A stretch of DNA of 64,000 bases, from the NCBI GenBank assembly GCA_963711595.1, contig CAVQER010000002.1, positions 1 to 64,000 of the forward strand, given 5' to 3'. Of this stretch, positions 17,652 to 27,546 are shown piece after piece. The position numbers were made by a program, and so were the translations under genes. The stretch is from JAUSIF01 sp963711595 (GTDB lineage Bacteria > Pseudomonadota > Alphaproteobacteria > Rhizobiales > Xanthobacteraceae). The notes beneath the pieces were generated by a model. That model was not told where the DNA came from. It saw nothing but the letters and a program-made list of their open reading frames with translations, and ran no database searches. The first letter of the stretch is position 1; every line of letters starts with the position of its first letter.

Positions 17652-18853
17652 TGGCCACGGCCGCATCGATTTCTGACGCCCGCAAAGCGGAAGAACGGCG
17701 CGCGCTTGGGGTCGCATGCGGCGCGCACGCGCTCCACGACGGCTACACCGACCTCATCTACGTGCTGTTGCCGATCTGGCAGGCTGAATTCGGGCTGAGC
17801 TACGCAGAAGTCGGCTTGCTGCGCGGAGCTTTCGCCGGCGCTATGGCCGCGTTCCAGATCCCCGCGGGCTGGCTCTCGGAGCGGATTGGCGCGGCGACCA
17901 TGCTCGCCGCAGGCACCGCCCTCTCGGCGTTTGCTTTTCTGCTGGTCGGAACGGCGGCGGGATTCGTGACTCTTGTCGCGCTCCTGTTGGTCGGCGGCTT
18001 GGGTGCGAGCGTTCAACATCCCATCGCGTCTTCGGTTGTGGCGCGCGCGTTCGCGGGTGCGGGTTCGCGCATCGCAATCGGCAACTACAATTTTGCCGGC
18101 GACATCGGGAAAATGGCGCTTCCCGCTGCTACGGCGTTTCTGCTCACGGTCATGACCTGGCGGACGGCGCTCACCGTGATCGCCGGCATCGGTGTGGTCG
18201 CTGCGGTCGCGATCTTCCTGTTTACGCCCCGCATGGACGATCGGCCTGCTGGCCGAGGAGAAAAACATGACGAGAAAGGGCCCGGACTTGGCGCAGCGCA
18301 AGGCGGATTCGGATATCTACTCGGCATCGGCGCGATCGATAGCGCGACACGTATGGCGTTTCTGACGTTTCTGCCCTTCGTTCTGGTCGCGAAGGGTGCA
18401 TCGATCGCGGTCGTTGGTGTTGCCTTGGCGCTGGTATTCGCGGGTGGTGCTGCGGGGAAACTCGTCTGCGCCCATCTCGGCGTCCGCTACGGCGTCCTCG
18501 CGACGGTCCTTCTCACCGAGGCGCTGACCGCGGTCGGGATTGCCGCGCTGCTGCCGCTGCCGCTTTGGGCGTGCCTGACGCTGTTGCCCGTTGTCGGCGT
18601 TGCCTTGAACGGAACGTCCTCCGTGCTTTACGGGTCCGTGCCCGAACTCGTGGCGCCGGAGCGACAGGCGCGCGCCTTCGGCGTTTTCTATACGGCAACG
18701 ATCGGATCGGGCGCAATTGCCCCGGCGATCTACGGTCTGTTCAGCGACTCGTTCAGCGTGCCTGCCGCGATGCTGTTGATCGCGGCGGTCGTTCTCGCAA
18801 CGCTGCCACTCGCGCTTCTGTTGAAGCCGGCATTGCCGCGATCTGCCGCCTAA
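17651..18853 (+). CDS. MFS transporter, Fsr (fosmidomycin resistance) type
   Basis: A 400-residue, 12-helix transporter in two halves joined by a charged loop (RMDDRPAGRGEKHDEKGPG near 200). It starts MATAASISDARKAEERRALG, then HALHDGYTDLIYVLLPIW, a segment typical of Fsr-like efflux proteins (H-x-x-x-D-x-x-x-x-x-x-L-P), and contains the motif-A-like GWLSERIG. The ATG overlaps the restored stop of the binding-protein gene (TGATG), which means translational coupling. As the sequence stands, the two genes form one 688-codon frame. Substrate unknown; Fsr relatives export small drugs, but coupling to an amino-acid-type binding protein suggests another role. Confidence 0.8.
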   Translation: MATAASISDARKAEERRALGVACGAHALHDGYTDLIYVLLPIWQAEFGLSYAEVGLLRGAFAGAMAAFQIPAGWLSERIGAATMLAAGTALSAFAFLLVGTAAGFVTLVALLLVGGLGASVQHPIASSVVARAFAGAGSRIAIGNYNFAGDIGKMALPAATAFLLTVMTWRTALTVIAGIGVVAAVAIFLFTPRMDDRPAGRGEKHDEKGPGLGAAQGGFGYLLGIGAIDSATRMAFLTFLPFVLVAKGASIAVVGVALALVFAGGAAGKLVCAHLGVRYGVLATVLLTEALTAVGIAALLPLPLWACLTLLPVVGVALNGTSSVLYGSVPELVAPERQARAFGVFYTATIGSGAIAPAIYGLFSDSFSVPAAMLLIAAVVLATLPLALLLKPALPRSAA

Positions 18854-18906
18854 GGTGCTGGAACGTCGCGTCATTCTGCGCTAGCACGGCGAATGAAGGA
18901 ATCTCC

Positions 18907-20541
18907 ATGACGGCAGTTGGCGACCTCGGACAGAATCTGCGCACGTTCGCGGAAAGCTCGCACGCGTGGCCATTCGAGGAGGCCCGTAAGATCGTCGCGC
19001 GCCTCTCGAAGCGTCCGAAGGACGAAGTCATCTTCGAGACCGGCTACGGGCCGTCGGGACTGCCGCATATCGGCACGTTCGGCGAAGTCGCGCGAACGAC
19101 CATGGTCCGGCATGCCTTCCGTATTCTCACTGATGACAAGGTGAAGACGCGGCTGATCGCGTTCTCCGACGATATGGACGGGTTGCGCAAAGTTCCCGAC
19201 AACGTCCCGAACAAGGACCTGCTTGCACAGCATCTCGGCAAGCCGCTCACCAAAGTGCCCGACCCTTTCGGAACGCATCCCAGCTTCGGCGAGCACAACA
19301 ACGCGCGGCTGCGCAGCTTTCTCGATCAGTTCGGCTTCGAGTACGAGTTTCTCTCGTCGACCGCCTGCTACAGCTCGGGCCGCTTCGATGCGACGCTGCT
19401 GAAGGTGCTCGCGCACTATGAAGCAGTGATGGAGATCATGCTGCCGTCGCTCCGCGAAGAGCGTGCGCAAACCTACTCTCCGTTCCTGCCGATCTCGCCC
19501 CGCAGCGGCATCGTTCTGCAAGTGCCCGTGGTAGGTCATGACGCCAAGGCCGGCACGATCACCTACGAGGACCCCGACAGCGGCGAGCGCGTCACGACGC
19601 CCGTGACGGGCGGCAAAGCCAAGCTGCAATGGAAGCCGGACTGGGCGATGCGCTGGGTTGCGCTCGGCGTCGACTACGAGATGGCGGGCAAGGACCTGAT
19701 CAACTCCGTGAAGCTTTCGGGGGAGATCGCGCGCGCGCTTGGCGCGGCGCCGCCCGAAGGGTTCAACTATGAGCTTTTCCTGGACGAGAAGGGCCAGAAG
19801 ATTTCCAAGTCCAAGGGCAATGGCATCACGATCGAGGAGTGGCTCCGCTATGCCAACCCGGAATCGCTCTCGCTCTTCATGTATCGCGAGCCAAAAGCGG
19901 CAAAGCGCCTGTACTTCGACGTAATTCCGCGCCACGTCGACGAATATCTGCAGTTCCTCGAAGGATATCAGCGTCAGGACTGGAAGCAGCGGCTGGGCAA
20001 TCCGGTCTGGCACATCCATTCCGGCGAACCTCCGCAACCGGAAATTCCGGTGTCGTTCTCCTTGCTGCTCAATCTCGTGTCCGCATCGAACGCGGAGAAC
20101 GCGAGCACGCTTTGGGGCTTCATTGGCCGCTACCGCCCGGGAATTACCCCACAGTCGCATCCCAAGCTGAAAGACCTCGTGGAGTATGCGATCCATTACT
20201 TCCGCGACTTCGTGCTGCCGGCGAAGAAGTATCGGGAGCCGACAGACGCCGAGCGCGCTGCCCTTGGCGACCTGCGCGATGCGCTATCCCAGCTTCCGGT
20301 CGGCGCTACTGCCGAGCAGATCCAGGACGTGATCTACGAAGTGGGGCGGCGCGAGCCGTTCCTCGACCGGAACAAGAAGGCCAAGGACGGCAAGCCGGGC
20401 GTGTCGCTCGAATGGTTCAACACGCTCTATCAGGTGCTGCTCGGACAGGAGAAAGGACCGCGCTTCGGGTCGTTCGTCGCGGTGTACGGGGTCGACAACA
20501 CAATCGCGATGATTGACGGGGCGCTCGCCCGCTCGGCCTGA
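18907..20541 (+). CDS. lysK: Lysyl-tRNA synthetase, class I
   Basis: This enzyme charges tRNA-Lys with lysine in the cytoplasm. The 544-residue product has the class I HIGH signature as PSGLPHIGTFGE (residues 49-60) and the KMSKS loop as KISKSKG (about 298-304), with the class I LysRS sequence GYGPSGLPHIG. This is the archaeal-type enzyme that replaces class II LysRS in many alphaproteobacteria. The ATG at 18907 follows GAAGGAATCTCC; longer frames upstream overlap the MFS gene and lack a site. It lies 53 bases after the MFS gene and may be co-transcribed with it. Confidence 0.97.
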   Translation: MTAVGDLGQNLRTFAESSHAWPFEEARKIVARLSKRPKDEVIFETGYGPSGLPHIGTFGEVARTTMVRHAFRILTDDKVKTRLIAFSDDMDGLRKVPDNVPNKDLLAQHLGKPLTKVPDPFGTHPSFGEHNNARLRSFLDQFGFEYEFLSSTACYSSGRFDATLLKVLAHYEAVMEIMLPSLREERAQTYSPFLPISPRSGIVLQVPVVGHDAKAGTITYEDPDSGERVTTPVTGGKAKLQWKPDWAMRWVALGVDYEMAGKDLINSVKLSGEIARALGAAPPEGFNYELFLDEKGQKISKSKGNGITIEEWLRYANPESLSLFMYREPKAAKRLYFDVIPRHVDEYLQFLEGYQRQDWKQRLGNPVWHIHSGEPPQPEIPVSFSLLLNLVSASNAENASTLWGFIGRYRPGITPQSHPKLKDLVEYAIHYFRDFVLPAKKYREPTDAERAALGDLRDALSQLPVGATAEQIQDVIYEVGRREPFLDRNKKAKDGKPGVSLEWFNTLYQVLLGQEKGPRFGSFVAVYGVDNTIAMIDGALARSA

Positions 20542-20542
20542 C

Positions 20543-21181
20543 TTATTGTTTCGCCCAAATGATGCGGGCGATCCAAACCACGTCCGCTGCCGGCAGGACG
20601 CGGTCCTTGTGTGCGGAATTGAGCGAGCGCAGTTCGATGCTTTTCGACGAGCGACGCTTGAGCTCTTTCGCCAGCACTTCTCCGGATTTGGTCTTCACGA
20701 CCACGCGGTCGCCTTGGCGTAACCGTGCCGCAGGCGAGACGATCAGGATATCGCCCTTGCGGTAAAGCGGCTCCATCGAATTCCCCGAGACTTCGAGCGC
20801 GTACGCGTGCTCGTCGGCCACGTCCGGAAAGGAGATTTCGTCCCAGCCGGACCCCACGGGAAACCCGCCGTCGTCGAAGTATCCGCCTGTGCCGGCTTCG
20901 GCGAGGCCAATCAGCGGCACGGGCATAGCCGGGCGTTTCGGCTTCTTGGTCAGAAGCGAGATAAATTCTTCGACCGGTGCCCCGGTAGCGGAAAGAACTT
21001 TCGCGATCAACTCGGTCGACGGCCAGCGTGGGCGACCCTCGGGAGTGACGCGCTTGGACTTATTGAAGGATGTAGGATCGAGGCCGGCCTTCTTCGCGAG
21101 GCCCGAGGCCGAATAGCCGTATCGCGCCGCGATACGGTCGATTGCGGCCCAAACCTGCGGGTGAGACAGCATGATTGCCAT
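20543..21181 (-). CDS. HTH regulator with S24 (LexA/CI-like) peptidase domain
   Basis: A 212-residue regulator. The ATG at 21181 has GGAG seven bases upstream; ATGs at 21172 and 21193 are in frame. Residues 1-75 form an N-terminal helix-turn-helix (SASGLAKKAGLDPTSFNKSK). Residues about 95-212 form the S24 fold with the Ser in SGNSMEPLYRKGD (Ser135) and the Lys in VVVKTKSGE (Lys163). An Ala-Gly pair at about 96-97 could be the self-cleavage site. Such proteins repress target genes until self-cleavage, often in response to DNA damage or redox cues. It is convergent with lysK (stops two bases apart) and divergent from pyrD. It is conserved in Hyphomicrobiales outside prophages. Confidence 0.85.
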   Translation of the reverse strand: MAIMLSHPQVWAAIDRIAARYGYSASGLAKKAGLDPTSFNKSKRVTPEGRPRWPSTELIAKVLSATGAPVEEFISLLTKKPKRPAMPVPLIGLAEAGTGGYFDDGGFPVGSGWDEISFPDVADEHAYALEVSGNSMEPLYRKGDILIVSPAARLRQGDRVVVKTKSGEVLAKELKRRSSKSIELRSLNSAHKDRVLPAADVVWIARIIWAKQ

Positions 21182-21342
21182 GACCAACTCCACTCATCCT
21201 GTGGGATTTGAAATCATAGGAATAATCACCCAAGGGCGGTCTGTCCATCGGATATCCACCGCGGGACCGACAATTTTGCCGCCGCAATTGTGGCAGACGC
21301 TTGCCCGTCCCGCGTCGCGAGGTTAGCGTCTGGCGGTCCGCC

Positions 21343-22398
21343 GTGATTTCGCTTCTCGATCTCGCGATTCCGATTGCCCAGCGGCTCGATCCCGAGCACG
21401 CGCACGGGCTTGCCTTGCGTGCGCTCGCCGCGCTGCCCCAATTCTCGCGGGGGGCCCCCGATGCGCGTCTGCGAGTCTCTGCCTTTGGACTTTCATTCCC
21501 GAATCCCGTCGGTCTCGCGGCCGGCTTCGACAAAAATGCGGAAATCCCGGACCCGTGTCTGCGGCTCGGCTTCGGGTTCGTTGAGGTCGGGACCGTCACG
21601 CCGCGGCCGCAGTCGGGAAATCCGCGGCCCCGCATGTTCCGCCTGCCCGCAGACGAGGGACTGATCAATCGTCTCGGTTTCAACAACGAAGGCTTTGCCG
21701 CCGTTCGAGTGCGCCTCGCCGCGCGCGGAAGGCGCAATGGAATTCTTGGCGTCAACATTGGCGCGAACCGCGACAGCAAAGACCGTATCGCGGACTATCT
21801 GGCGGGCATCGAGACGTTTGCCGCGCACGCAAGCTACCTTACGATCAACGTGTCGTCCCCCAACACGCCCGGCCTGCGCGAATTGCAGGCGGGAAGCACA
21901 CTGGACGATCTGCTCGGTCGCGCAGTCGAGGCTCGCGACCGCGCGCCGGTTCGACGGCCGCTCCTGCTGAAGGTCGCGCCGGATCTGTCGCTCGCCGAAC
22001 TCGACGACGTCGTCATCGTCGCACGGAAGCGCAAGCTCGACGGCATGATTGTCTCGAATACCACTGTCGCCCGTTCGCGCGACCTGCGCGATCCGGCAGC
22101 AAGCGAGGCGGGTGGGCTCTCGGGAAAGCCGCTGTTCGCCTTGTCGACGTGGCTTCTGTCGGAGACCTTCAAGCGCGTCGAAGGCGCATTCCCCTTGATC
22201 GGCGTCGGGGGGATCGATTCGGAGGAAGCCGCTTGGCGCAAGCTGCGCGCGGGCGCGACCCTTCTCCAGCTTTATTCCGGCTTCACCTACAAAGGGCTTG
22301 GGCTCATTGGCCGGATCAACAAAGGCCTTGCCGCGCGGATTTCCCGCGCAGGCGTCCGATCGGTAATCGACGTCGTCGGGTTGGATGCCGGCCGTTAG
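21343..22398 (+). CDS. pyrD: Dihydroorotate dehydrogenase (quinone), class 2
   Basis: PyrD oxidises dihydroorotate to orotate in pyrimidine synthesis, passing electrons through FMN to membrane quinone. The 351-residue protein begins with the amphipathic helix of class 2 enzymes (ISLLDLAIPIAQRLDPEHAH), then GLAAGFDKNAEI, GTVTPRPQSGNPRPRMFRL, NVSSPNTPGLR containing the catalytic Ser, and the FMN phosphate-binding end LIGVGGIDSEEAAWRKL. A GTG at 21343 is the most likely start; a TTG at 21301 extends the frame without family support. The stop overlaps that of the convergent DUF6460 gene by 4 bases. Confidence 0.95.
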   Translation: MISLLDLAIPIAQRLDPEHAHGLALRALAALPQFSRGAPDARLRVSAFGLSFPNPVGLAAGFDKNAEIPDPCLRLGFGFVEVGTVTPRPQSGNPRPRMFRLPADEGLINRLGFNNEGFAAVRVRLAARGRRNGILGVNIGANRDSKDRIADYLAGIETFAAHASYLTINVSSPNTPGLRELQAGSTLDDLLGRAVEARDRAPVRRPLLLKVAPDLSLAELDDVVIVARKRKLDGMIVSNTTVARSRDLRDPAASEAGGLSGKPLFALSTWLLSETFKRVEGAFPLIGVGGIDSEEAAWRKLRAGATLLQLYSGFTYKGLGLIGRINKGLAARISRAGVRSVIDVVGLDAGR

Positions 22399-22670
22399 CG
22401 GCCCTGGGTCGAACGAAGCAGCCGCACGATCAGCCAGATCGGAATGACGAGAACGGCACCGAGGAGGAAGTAGCGCCACAGCCAGGCGACGGCATCCCAG
22501 CCGAGATCGAGGATCCGACGGATCAGGCGTTCGACGCTTTGCAGGATATTCCACGGGTCGAGACCCAGCGCCGACAGAAGCACGCCGATCACGATCGAGA
22601 GCAGAACCAGCCGCACCACGACCCAGAGCGGCGAGCCGCCGAAAAACCGATCGACCGTTCCGTTGCTCAT
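22395..22670 (-). CDS. DUF6460 membrane protein, 91 residues
   Basis: From the ATG at 22670 the protein reads MSNGTVDRFFGGSPLWVVVR, followed by a first membrane helix (LVLLSIVIGVLLSALGL), an amphipathic stretch with NILQSVERLIRRILDLGWDA and a second helix (FLLGAVLVIPIWLIVRLL). The order F-GGSPxWVxxRLxxLSxxVGxxLxxLGxxPxxI is the pattern I know as DUF6460, an integral inner-membrane family of alphaproteobacteria. It overlaps the 3' end of pyrD by 4 bases. Function unknown. Confidence 0.75.
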   Translation of the reverse strand: MSNGTVDRFFGGSPLWVVVRLVLLSIVIGVLLSALGLDPWNILQSVERLIRRILDLGWDAVAWLWRYFLLGAVLVIPIWLIVRLLRSTQGR

Positions 22671-22741
22671 GAACTCGCTCCCGCCAAGCGCGAGCCGTCT
22701 AGCACGCCGAACAGGGGCCTGCGAGTGCCGCCTTTTGCCGC

Positions 22742-23530
22742 TCAATCCCTGCGGAAGATGAAATTCGCGAGCAGTCCCGTGCCGAGCGCGAGCATTGCGG
22801 TGGCGAGTCCGTACATGAACCCGTGTTCCCGGGCGGCTTGCGCGAACAGCTCTTCGAAACCTGTCTTGACGACCTCGATCGCCGTGGTCTCACGCGCGAT
22901 CACCGCTCCCGCGGAGAGGAGCAGCGTCTCCACCTCATAGTTGCCCGTCGGCGCAATACCCGGAATCGGCACGGTCGCCCGGAACAGTGTCGGCGTAAGG
23001 AAGGTGACGCCCGTCGGCTCCTCGTAGAAAAGCCCTTCATCCATCTTCACGCGCAGGAACGCCGCTCGGAACGGATCCTGAGGCACCACATCCGCATAGT
23101 CGGCGCCGATCCGCTGCTGCAGCGTGTGATTGACGATGCCGATCCGATTCCTCCGCAGGAAGTCCGGCGTTCCAAGCTCTTTCGAGGGGCGGCTGGTCAT
23201 CACGGCGAGATACGAGGGCACCTGGATGAACTGCCGCGACTCGGCGTTCACCCAGATTCCGAGCACGCGCGCTTTCCTCCGCGCGATGAATGTCTGCGCC
23301 GGCCCCCGCACGGTCACGACGATATCGTAGCCGCCTTCGCGGTTTGCCGGCTTGTCGTCATCCTCGATCGACCCGAACAGTACGATGTCGGTACCTGTGA
23401 AGTTCGAGCTGATCAGGACACGGTGCGATGAGACGGAGGTCACGAGCCTTTCGGCGCTCGCCTGAGGCCCGATCGTCAGCCCCGCGACCACGAACGCAGC
23501 GAAAGCTGTCCAGCCGCGGATGGCATTCAT
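22742..23530 (-). CDS. TIGR02186 family membrane-anchored protein
   Basis: A 262-residue protein with a signal peptide (MNAIRGWTAFAAFVVAGLTI..ASA), a beta-rich periplasmic domain (LVTSVSSHRVLISSNFTGTD, IVVTVRGPAQTFIARRK, GIWVNAESRQFIQVPSYLA) and a C-terminal membrane helix (GLATAMLALGTGLLANFIF). Its start overlaps the stop of the TauE/SafE permease gene by 4 bases. This pair is conserved across Hyphomicrobiales; TIGR02186 is always found beside this permease and is thought to be its periplasmic partner. Role inferred from context only. Confidence 0.9.
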   Translation of the reverse strand: MNAIRGWTAFAAFVVAGLTIGPQASAERLVTSVSSHRVLISSNFTGTDIVLFGSIEDDDKPANREGGYDIVVTVRGPAQTFIARRKARVLGIWVNAESRQFIQVPSYLAVMTSRPSKELGTPDFLRRNRIGIVNHTLQQRIGADYADVVPQDPFRAAFLRVKMDEGLFYEEPTGVTFLTPTLFRATVPIPGIAPTGNYEVETLLLSAGAVIARETTAIEVVKTGFEELFAQAAREHGFMYGLATAMLALGTGLLANFIFRRD

Positions 23531-24453
23531 CGCGGTTGCTCCGCTCCGACGACCGTGAACAGTTCCTGGGGCGCGGCTACAAGATCGATGGCGACGCGCA
23601 GCGCGACTCCCACCACGAGTAGCCCAAGCAGCAGTCGCAGTTGCTCGGCACGTATTGCCTGACCGGCGCGAGCGCCGAATTGCGCTCCGATCACGCCGCC
23701 GACCATGAGCGAGAACGCGAGCACGATGTCGACCGTATGATTCTCCATCGCGTGCAGCACGGTTGCGATCAGCATCGTGCAGAGTGTGATGAAGAGCGAC
23801 GTCGCCACCGAAACGGTTGTCGGGACGCGCATCAGGTAGATGAGCGCGGGAATTAGCAGGAAGCCGCCGCCGATGCCCATGATCGCGCCAAAGAACCCGA
23901 TACCGAATCCGATGGCCGTGATCGGCAGCGCCGAGACATAGATGCGCGACTGCCGGAACCGCAGCTTCAGGGGAAGGCCGTGAAACCAGGCATGCGTTCC
24001 GGGGCGCCGTACTACGGGCGGAGAACCCTGTTGCGCACGCAAGATGGCGCGCGCGCTCTCGGCGAGCATGATACCGCCCACGATTTCGAGCAGCGTCACA
24101 TATGACAGGCCGACGACAAGATCGAGTTGGCCCATGCGGAGCAGCACCGCGAAAACCCAGACGCCGACCGCTGTTCCGATAATACCGCCGGAAAGCAGCA
24201 CGAGCCCGAGTCCGAGGTCGACGAGCCGCCGTCGCCAATAGGTCAGCGCGCCCGACAAGGACGAAGCCGCCATGTGGCTGGGCACGTTGGCAACTGCGAC
24301 CGCAGGCGGAATGCCGACGAGGATGAGCAGCGGAGTCATCAGGAAGCCGCCGCCCACCCCAAACATGCCCGAGATGAATCCGACCGCGACCCCGAGTCCG
24401 AGGATGACGAAGAGATTGACCGGTAGCTCGGCGATCGGAAGATAGATCGACAC
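23527..24453 (-). CDS. TauE/SafE (TSUP) family sulfite/organosulfonate permease
   Basis: An eight- to nine-helix permease of 308 residues from a GTG at 24453 (VSIYLPIAELPVNLFVILGL); a longer frame begins at 24531 but its extra residues are unlike the family. Two copies of the TSUP glycine signature are visible: GFISGMFGVGGGFLMTPLLI in the first half and FFGAIMGIGGGFLLIPALIY in the second. TSUP proteins move sulfite, sulfoacetate or related anions, usually outward. It is coupled by a 4-base overlap to the TIGR02186 gene. Substrate not determinable from sequence. Confidence 0.88.
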   Translation of the reverse strand: MSIYLPIAELPVNLFVILGLGVAVGFISGMFGVGGGFLMTPLLILVGIPPAVAVANVPSHMAASSLSGALTYWRRRLVDLGLGLVLLSGGIIGTAVGVWVFAVLLRMGQLDLVVGLSYVTLLEIVGGIMLAESARAILRAQQGSPPVVRRPGTHAWFHGLPLKLRFRQSRIYVSALPITAIGFGIGFFGAIMGIGGGFLLIPALIYLMRVPTTVSVATSLFITLCTMLIATVLHAMENHTVDIVLAFSLMVGGVIGAQFGARAGQAIRAEQLRLLLGLLVVGVALRVAIDLVAAPQELFTVVGAEQPR

Positions 24454-24563
24454 GGTAGGGCCCAGGTCACGATCCGGAATCGGGATCCGCACCGCGTCCC
24501 GCGGTGCAGTTGCATGAACATGCCGCTGCACCGGATTGTCAATCGGATCAGCGAATTAAGCGT

Positions 24564-27546
24564 TTATTTTTTGACCGAGCGCTTGCGGGGCTGTCCGTCG
24601 GCTGTGTCCCACTCCGGCTTTAGCTGCACGTCATTCGCCGCCGCATTGGGCGTGAGGGCGCTCCAGGTCTGCACCGCGAGCTTGGCCGCCACGAGCGTCT
24701 GCACGTCGAGGCGTTTGCCGACGTCGTCGCGCTTTTTGCTTGCATCGCTGTCGCCCTGGTTGGCCGCGAGCGAAAACCAGCGGAAGGATTCGGTCAGATT
24801 CTGTTCGACTCCAAGCCCGCGGGCATAGAGCACGCCGAGGTTATACTGGCTGTCCCGCACGCCGCGCTCGGCCGCCATGCGGAACCAGCGTGCGGCAACG
24901 CGGTAATCGGGTTTGCCGTCGAGACTTTCGGCGTGCATGACGGCGAGGTTATGCATCGCTTTCACGTTTCCAGCGTCCGCGCCGAGCATGTAGTAACGCA
25001 TTGCCTCGGCGCCATTTTTTGTGACGCCGTGCCCCTTCTCGTAGATATTCCCGAGCCGGTAGGCCGCGGGTGCCGAGCCCTTGGCGAGAGCGCGCTCGAG
25101 CCACGCGATCGCTTCGGTCGGATCGGCACGGACACCGCGACCTTCGAGATAGCGCGCGCCGATTTCGTAGGTGGCAATCGGGTCGCCCGCGGACGCCGCG
25201 GCTCGCAAAGCCGGTGTGCCGAGCGCGGTCGCAAGATCGGAAGCATCTCCGGCTGGCGAAGCAGCGACGGCCGTCTGGATCGGACTCTTCGCCGGTTTGC
25301 TCGCCGTCGTCCCGGTCGTGGCCGGGTCGACGGCGGTGTCGCCGAGGAAAGCTAGCTCGCGGCCACCGCCGATGATGCCTGCCGGTGGCGCGCCGGCAAG
25401 CGAGTCGTTCGGTACGGACAGCGATGACCGATCCTGAGATGCTGTCGCCGTTTCGGGATTGGATCCGGATTCGGTCGCTTTCGGCGCGACGATGACGGGC
25501 GCGACGGGATCCATCACGAACAGGTCGGTCAGACCGCCGTCGAAGAAACGCGTCGCCCCGAAGATTAGCAGGAAGGCGACAACGGCGATCAGCAGGGCAC
25601 GTCTCATGCCGCCGAATTTCGCCGTGACGGCGCTGACGGCGGCCGCATCGACAATCCTGGACGGCTCGCGCCCCGGCTCCGACGCCGCGGATTGTGCAGC
25701 GCGACGCGCAGCCGCGATGAAATCCGACGTGCGTGAGGGCGTCGCCGAGGCGGACGTATCGATTCCGTCGAGCACTGCCTCGGACTGCGCTACGCGCAGC
25801 GCGGCACTCTGCAAGCGCATGCGCGGCGCCCCCGAGCCCGGTTCGAGCGGCATGTCGGCATTCGGATCGGAAGCGACATCGGCAGGTGCAAGCGGACGAG
25901 CCGCCACTAAAGGTTCAGCCCTGATGGCGGGCGCGCGTATCGGCGCGTAATCGATTTCCGCACGCTTCGTCTCGACGTCGGCAGTCGGACGGCGCGGGCG
26001 ATCTGTTGAGTCTGCAGCTACCGGCGTGTCGACGTCACGCCCCGGTCCTTGGCCGCGGTCGCGCGCGCTCGAACGCAATTCCTGCAACTGTGCGAAGACA
26101 TCACGCAGGCTGCGGTCAATCGTGCCCAGATTTCCGAGACCGGATTCAGCCGCGTCAAGCTTTTCCGAAAGCGCGCGGAGCGCGGAATCGATCGATTTGG
26201 CGGGCCCTTGACCGACGTTTACAACGGCAGTTTGCAGCTCGTCGAGCCGGGCGCGGATCTCATCGAGCGCGGCCTGCGATGGACCCAGCCCGCTGGTCGC
26301 GTCGATCCGATCCGAAAGCGTTTCGATGCGGCGATCGAGGCCGGCGATCACGTCGAGCAGCGCATGGTCCGGTGCCGATGCGCCGCTTTCGAACTTCTGC
26401 ACGAGCAATTCGATCTGCTCGACGAGTGCCTTGAGCACTTCGCTTGGAAGAGCGCTGGAAAGCAGCTCGCGAATTTCCTCGGTCTGCTCCTGGAGGCGGG
26501 TGACCGTATCGCTGTCGACGCCGCGCGCGTGCAAGTGATCGAGCTTGTTCGAGAGCTCGCGAAGATACCGCTCGACCGACGTGAAGCTTTCGGCCGGCCG
26601 CACGTCGGCAAGTGCCGAGCGAATGTCATGCAGCGCCTGGACAACCTCACCGAACGTCTCGTCCGGACGGCTACCGCCGGCGCGGTCCAGACGGCGAGCG
26701 ATTCCCTCGACCGCGGCTTCGAGCGCTTGAAGCGAATTGCGTGGAGCGAGGTCAGCGAATTGGCGCGCGATCGCTCCCATCTCGTGACGCAGCGTTTCGA
26801 TCGAACCCGCCTGCGCTCCGGCACGCCGGATGGCTTGCATCTCGTCGGCGAGCGTCTTGAGCTGATTTTCCAGCCGGCCTAGATCGAGCGCTGGCGCGTC
26901 TGGAACGCGCTTCAGCTCGCGCGGGGGCGGCAAGCCGTCGAGCGCAGATTGGCGCATCACGATCTCGGCGACGGCTGCATCGAGTTCTTCGCCCGGCGTG
27001 CGCGGTCCCTCGAACTCGACGCATTTCTTCCTGTTCGAGGCGACGGCTCAGCGTCTCAATCGCGCGGGAGACATCGTCGACCTTGCGCTCGATCTCTGGC
27101 GCTTCACCGGCGGCAGCGAGGCCGCCGCGCGTCAGGAGTTCCTCGATCCGATCGTCGAGCCGTTGAATGGCCGCCTGCACTTCCGTGGGGCCGTTTCGCT
27201 CGCCGCGCATGTCCCGCGTCAGCGCATCGACGCGATCGTTCAAGGCGTCGATCGAGGCAAAGAGGGCGAGTTCGCTCTGATTGCCGCGGCCGGGAGGAGC
27301 GGGCTGCTCCGGTCGCTGCGCGAAGTGGTCAAGCCGCTCGGCAAGGTCTTCGAGCCTCTGTTCGATGGCTCTCGAGGGGCCCTGCGAAGGCGGGCGCTGT
27401 ACCCGAACGGTTTCGTGCGCTGAATCCCGGATCGCGCTTTCCAGCCATTCGCCGACGGAAAGGCCGGATCGCCGCGCGGCGTCCCGGGCCGTAGCCCACG
27501 CCTCCGGATCAACCGCGCTCACGCTCCACGGCACGCTTGCGGCCAT
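24564..27546 (-). pseudogene. PodJ-like polar-localisation protein with SEL1 repeats, one frameshift
   Basis: The ATG at 27546 begins MAASVPWSVSAVDPEAWATA, the usual N-terminus of PodJ-like and SEL1-repeat localisation factors. Long coiled coils follow (about residues 40-560, with many LxxxLxxL heptads), then a membrane helix (ALLIAVVAFLLIFGATRF), a Pro/Ser-rich periplasmic linker and a C-terminal domain of SEL1/TPR repeats (YEIGARYLEGRGVRADPTEA, YRLGNIYEKGHGVTKNGAEA, YNLGVLYARGLGVEQNLTES). One base is missing near 27014, after RLEQEEMRR, where the frame passes to EFEGPRTPGEELDAAV. Repaired, the protein has about 993 residues. PodJ scaffolds recruit polar proteins in alphaproteobacteria. A single indel in an otherwise well-kept gene suggests a sequencing error. 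Confidence 0.8.

Noticed and set aside
15962..18853. One 963-codon plus-strand frame
   Set aside because: The first 275 codons are antisense to the glycosyltransferase. The real gene starts at 16787, and the rest is two genes joined by a one-base insertion.
22742..24238. A 498-codon minus-strand frame
   Set aside because: Only the part from 23530 down is the TIGR02186 protein; the upstream half is antiframe of the TauE permease.
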